Below, piece after piece: positions 5,580 to 6,210 of a stretch of DNA of 6,210 nucleotides (position 1 is its first letter; each line of letters opens with the position of its first letter). Under the pieces are notes generated by a model, which saw only the letters and a list, made by a program, of their open reading frames with translations, did not search any database and was not told where the DNA came from. Both the position numbers and the translations under genes were made by a program. Origin of the DNA: Fibrobacterota bacterium (GTDB lineage Bacteria > Fibrobacterota > Chitinivibrionia > Chitinivibrionales > Chitinispirillaceae); NCBI GenBank assembly GCA_023459055.1, contig JAEWVR010000037.1, forward strand, positions 1 through 6,210, in the 5' to 3' direction.

Positions 5580-6210
5580 CTACTTTATCAATATTACTTG
5601 CTTTTTATACACTTTTTCTTTACTATTAGAATTTTGTAATGAAAGCACAACGAAATATCTTCCGTTACGGCACATTTTGTCCCCCGACATTACACGCCCG
5701 TTTACATCGGACGCAACCGGATTAAGTTCTTCCCAGTTTATACCTGTTTTTGTTGCTACGCGGCCATCCCACCACAGATGATATTCAGTTAATTTGAGGA
5801 CATTCTGCATAATAATTCTTGAAACTAATTCACCTGCCAAACTTAAAATTTCTATTTTTAACATCTTGATTGCTTCATCCTGCAATTTAAATGAAATACG
5901 TGTTCCTTTTGGAGCATTGTTACCAAGCTCCTGGGATAGAGATTTAAACTCAGAAGCACTCTTATCAGGAGAAAACGGATTTGGCAGTATTGACAATGTA
6001 TTCTCAGGAACAGTATCTTTCTCAAGAACAGTATCTTTTGAAGGTGTTTTGTTTTTAATATGTTTTTGTATATTGCTATCGCTACCATAACAACCATAAA
6101 TTTTCAATGAGTCTGGCAGAATCGGGATATAATTGGCATCATATTTCAACTGCATCGCTTTACTATTAACATCTTTTCCGCTATCCTGCCATTGCGCCCA
6201 ATTAAGATTA
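5580..6210 (-). CDS. 3' part of a surface protein with a FlgD-Ig-like/T9SS-style C-terminal domain
   Basis: The frame is open to the window edge (209 codons visible) and lacks its start, so the ATG at 6155 is probably internal. The first visible residues, NWAQWQDSGKDVNSK with a later YIPILPDSLKIYG, resemble the end of right-handed parallel beta-helix proteins (inference). A charged linker (about 44-71) contains KDTVLE-KDTVPE. The C-terminal domain (about 75-209) has PNPFSPD (76-82), ISFKL (105-109), IEILSLAGELV (119-129), WWDGR (146-150) and NGRYFVVLSLQ (182-192). This is the pattern of FlgD-Ig-like C-terminal domains that in FCB bacteria often end secreted or surface proteins. About 30 residues lie between WWDGR and NGRYF, longer than usual. 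The enzyme or adhesin function is off-window. The stop is TAG, 27 bp before the barrel-protein gene. Confidence 0.8.
   Translation of the reverse strand, partial: NLNWAQWQDSGKDVNSKAMQLKYDANYIPILPDSLKIYGCYGSDSNIQKHIKNKTPSKDTVLEKDTVPENTLSILPNPFSPDKSASEFKSLSQELGNNAPKGTRISFKLQDEAIKMLKIEILSLAGELVSRIIMQNVLKLTEYHLWWDGRVATKTGINWEELNPVASDVNGRVMSGDKMCRNGRYFVVLSLQNSNSKEKVYKKQVILIK
6003..6038 (-). repeat. Two-copy 18-bp tandem repeat in the linker of the surface protein
   Basis: Bases 6003-6020 and 6021-6038 are direct repeats, differing only at CTCAGG versus CTCAAG. On the minus strand they encode roughly KDTVLE and KDTVPE, lying between the beta-helix-like tail and the C-terminal domain. The period is a multiple of three, so copy-number changes would keep the reading frame. 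Confidence 0.85.

Noticed and set aside
5794..6097. Other open frames (both strands) inside the surface-protein gene
   Set aside because: They overlap the C-terminal domain, whose motifs fit the chosen frame, and their own translations lack domain-like patterns.
1..6210. tRNA, rRNA, CRISPR array, riboswitch or attachment site
   Set aside because: No cloverleaf, regularly spaced repeats, or known RNA motif was recognised by reading both strands.

Overview
The window carries a complete insertion sequence on the left (1-2487, + strand). To its right is a set of minus-strand chromosomal genes (2488-6210) for cell-surface and envelope functions. The chromosomal part is AT-rich. It pairs a surface protein ending in a FlgD-Ig-like / type IX secretion (T9SS)-style C-terminal domain with a PorV-like outer-membrane barrel protein. 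That combination points to a Gram-negative member of the Fibrobacterota-Chlorobiota-Bacteroidota (FCB) group. A Fibrobacterota / Chitinispirillum-like lineage is my best guess, inferred from domain style rather than from any marker gene.

Left part (1-2487): an apparently intact IS66-family element with perfect 20-bp terminal inverted repeats. Its left end is exactly base 1 of the window. It carries the canonical set tnpA (86-439), tnpB (440-793) and tnpC (855-2435). The tnpA Shine-Dalgarno can pair with an upstream complement. The 61-bp tnpB-tnpC gap holds an inverted repeat, and tnpC starts with GTG and no clear Shine-Dalgarno.

Junction (2488-2637): immediately beyond the right inverted repeat, the minus strand encodes a short stretch resembling the C-terminal half of a different IS66-family transposase. 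The intact element therefore seems to have inserted, in opposite orientation, into an older decayed relative. The other half should lie just left of base 1.

Right part, read on the minus strand from 6210 down to 2638: (i) the 3' end of a surface protein, with a beta-helix-like tail, a charged linker containing a small tandem repeat, and a C-terminal sorting-type domain; (ii) after 27 bp, a 522-residue exported protein joining a CsgG-like periplasmic domain to a PorV/UPF0164-like barrel; (iii) a 206-bp AT-rich gap containing a stop-free frame with no start codon, which runs into (iv) a GT4-type glycosyltransferase. The first two genes look like an operon. A reasonable but unproven reading is that the barrel protein handles export or surface attachment of proteins like the one encoded next to it, and that the glycosyltransferase contributes to a surface glycan. 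No RNA genes, CRISPR arrays or convincing intrinsic terminators were seen.
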